Shown one piece after another: positions 5,689 through 6,554 of a DNA stretch of 6,554 nucleotides. The stretch is taken from positions 1 through 6,554 of the forward strand of contig JAJZJJ010000172.1 in NCBI GenBank assembly GCA_021810175.1, in the 5' to 3' direction. Numbering within the stretch: position 1 is the stretch's first letter; each line of letters opens with the position of its first letter. The position numbers and the translations under genes were made by a program. The DNA is from Acidobacteriota bacterium. Lineage in GTDB: Bacteria; Acidobacteriota; Terriglobia; Terriglobales; Acidobacteriaceae. Under the pieces are notes generated by a model, which did no database searches, was not told the DNA's origin, and was given only the letters and a program-made list of their open reading frames with translations.

Positions 5689-6554
5689 CTAGACCGCGAC
5701 CGTAAAGGTGTCTTCCGTCCGCGTCACGGCGCGATACAGAGTATCCCGCTCGAACGGCACGCGTCCCGCCTCGGTAATCAGCCGCATCAGGCCTTCGCGC
5801 CGCAGCCCTTGGGGAGTCGTCGCGCCTGCATCGTGATAAATCTTCTCTTCCACCACGGTGCCGTCAATGTCATCGGCGCCAAAGCGCAGCGCAATCTGCG
5901 CGATCTTCGGCGTCATCATCTGCCAATAGGCCTTGATGTGCGGAAAGTTATCCAGCATCAACCGGCCTACCGCAACCTGCCGGATATCCGTCAATCCCGT
6001 CGTCCGCGGCAAGTGTTCCAGCGGCGTGTTGTCCGGATGGAACGCCAGCGGAATAAACGTCTGGAATCCGTGCGTATCGTCCTGCAGCTCCCGAAGTTTG
6101 ACCACGTGATCCACGCGGTCTTCATCCGACTCCACATGCCCATACAGCATCGTCGCGTTGGACTTCAGGCCAATCTTATGCGCGATCCGCGCCGTTTCCA
6201 GCCACTCGCTGCCATCGATCTTGTGATCGCAGATGATGTGCCTTACGCGGTCTGAGAATATCTCCGCGCCGCCGCCCGGCATCGAGTCCACCCCCGCCGC
6301 CTTCAGGCGTTCCAGTGTCTCCGTAATTGTCAGCTTCGCACGGCGCGCAAAAAACGCAATCTCCACCATCGTGAAGGCCTTGATGTGCACCTGCGGAAAA
6401 CGCTGCTTCAACCCGCGGACCAGATCCTCAAAATATTCCAGCGGCAAATCCGGATGCAGCCCCCCCACAATGTGGAACTCCGTCACAGCTTCGGTATATC
6501 CCGAGGCCGCCGTCTCCCAGGCCTGCTCGAGCGCCATTGTGTAAGACCCGTCCG
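5689..6554 (-). CDS. mqnE: Aminodeoxyfutalosine synthase (radical SAM), 5' part outside window
   Basis: Joins 3-[(1-carboxyvinyl)oxy]benzoate to the adenosyl radical of SAM to make aminodeoxyfutalosine, the second committed step of the futalosine route to menaquinone; cytosolic. About 288 residues are visible, ending at TAG 5689-5691. The frame stays open past the internal ATG 6537 (DGSYT precedes it), so the true start and the CxxxCxxC cluster motif are off the right edge. The visible part has FHIVGGLHPDLP, IKAFTMVEI, DSMPGGGAEIF, NATMLYGH, FIPLAFHPDNT, PHIKAYW and FGADDIDGTVVEEKI. The HIVGGLHPDLP and DDIDGT forms separate it from its paralogue MqnC (cyclic dehypoxanthinyl futalosine synthase), which usually has a different sequence at the second site. 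No link to the sugar genes downstream is evident, so it probably belongs to a separate upstream unit. Confidence 0.93.
   Translation of the reverse strand, partial: DGSYTMALEQAWETAASGYTEAVTEFHIVGGLHPDLPLEYFEDLVRGLKQRFPQVHIKAFTMVEIAFFARRAKLTITETLERLKAAGVDSMPGGGAEIFSDRVRHIICDHKIDGSEWLETARIAHKIGLKSNATMLYGHVESDEDRVDHVVKLRELQDDTHGFQTFIPLAFHPDNTPLEHLPRTTGLTDIRQVAVGRLMLDNFPHIKAYWQMMTPKIAQIALRFGADDIDGTVVEEKIYHDAGATTPQGLRREGLMRLITEAGRVPFERDTLYRAVTRTEDTFTVAV

Noticed and set aside
5689..6537. Complete 282-residue gene starting at ATG 6537
   Set aside because: The frame remains open to the window edge, and the MqnE family needs an upstream radical-SAM cysteine motif, so this ATG is internal and the gene is partial.

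Overview
The window is a high-GC bacterial segment in which every convincing gene lies on the minus strand, so it is read from high to low coordinates. Codons in these genes end mostly in G or C, and this produces long antisense open frames on the plus strand that I treat as shadows. Several traits together fit Acidobacteriota (Terriglobia-like): a futalosine-pathway menaquinone gene (mqnE), a eukaryote-type deoxyribose-phosphate aldolase, a membrane-spanning MutS-family ATPase and a two-domain ALDH16-like dehydrogenase. This assignment is inferred from gene content, because the window has no rRNA or other phylogenetic marker.

Layout, in transcription order. At the right edge is mqnE (aminodeoxyfutalosine synthase), whose 5' part, including the radical-SAM cysteines, lies outside the window. 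It ends at 5689. A 197-base spacer follows, with no convincing promoter. It holds a short hairpin and a possible 49-codon small ORF that ends 4 bases before the next gene. Next comes a tightly packed run of four genes: a 600-residue membrane MutS-like ATPase (GTG start at 5491), a ribokinase-family sugar kinase starting 1 base after it, deoC, and an aldehyde dehydrogenase that runs off the left edge. The spacings inside the run are 1, 47 and 29 bases, with visible ribosome binding sites before the kinase and the dehydrogenase and a weaker one before deoC.

The last three genes make a coherent catabolic module. A PfkB sugar kinase could phosphorylate 2-deoxyribose (or ribose). DeoC would split 2-deoxyribose-5-phosphate into glyceraldehyde-3-phosphate and acetaldehyde. 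The ALDH could oxidise the acetaldehyde to acetate. The order of genes fits the order of steps. That the kinase prefers deoxyribose, and that acetaldehyde is the ALDH substrate, are inferences from context.

The points most worth following up are the membrane-anchored MutS-family ATPase coupled to a sugar kinase, the start of a second ALDH domain at the left edge, the human-like DERA, the altered sugar-pocket motif of the kinase, and the candidate small membrane peptide. I saw no tRNA, rRNA, CRISPR array, insertion sequence or phage element.
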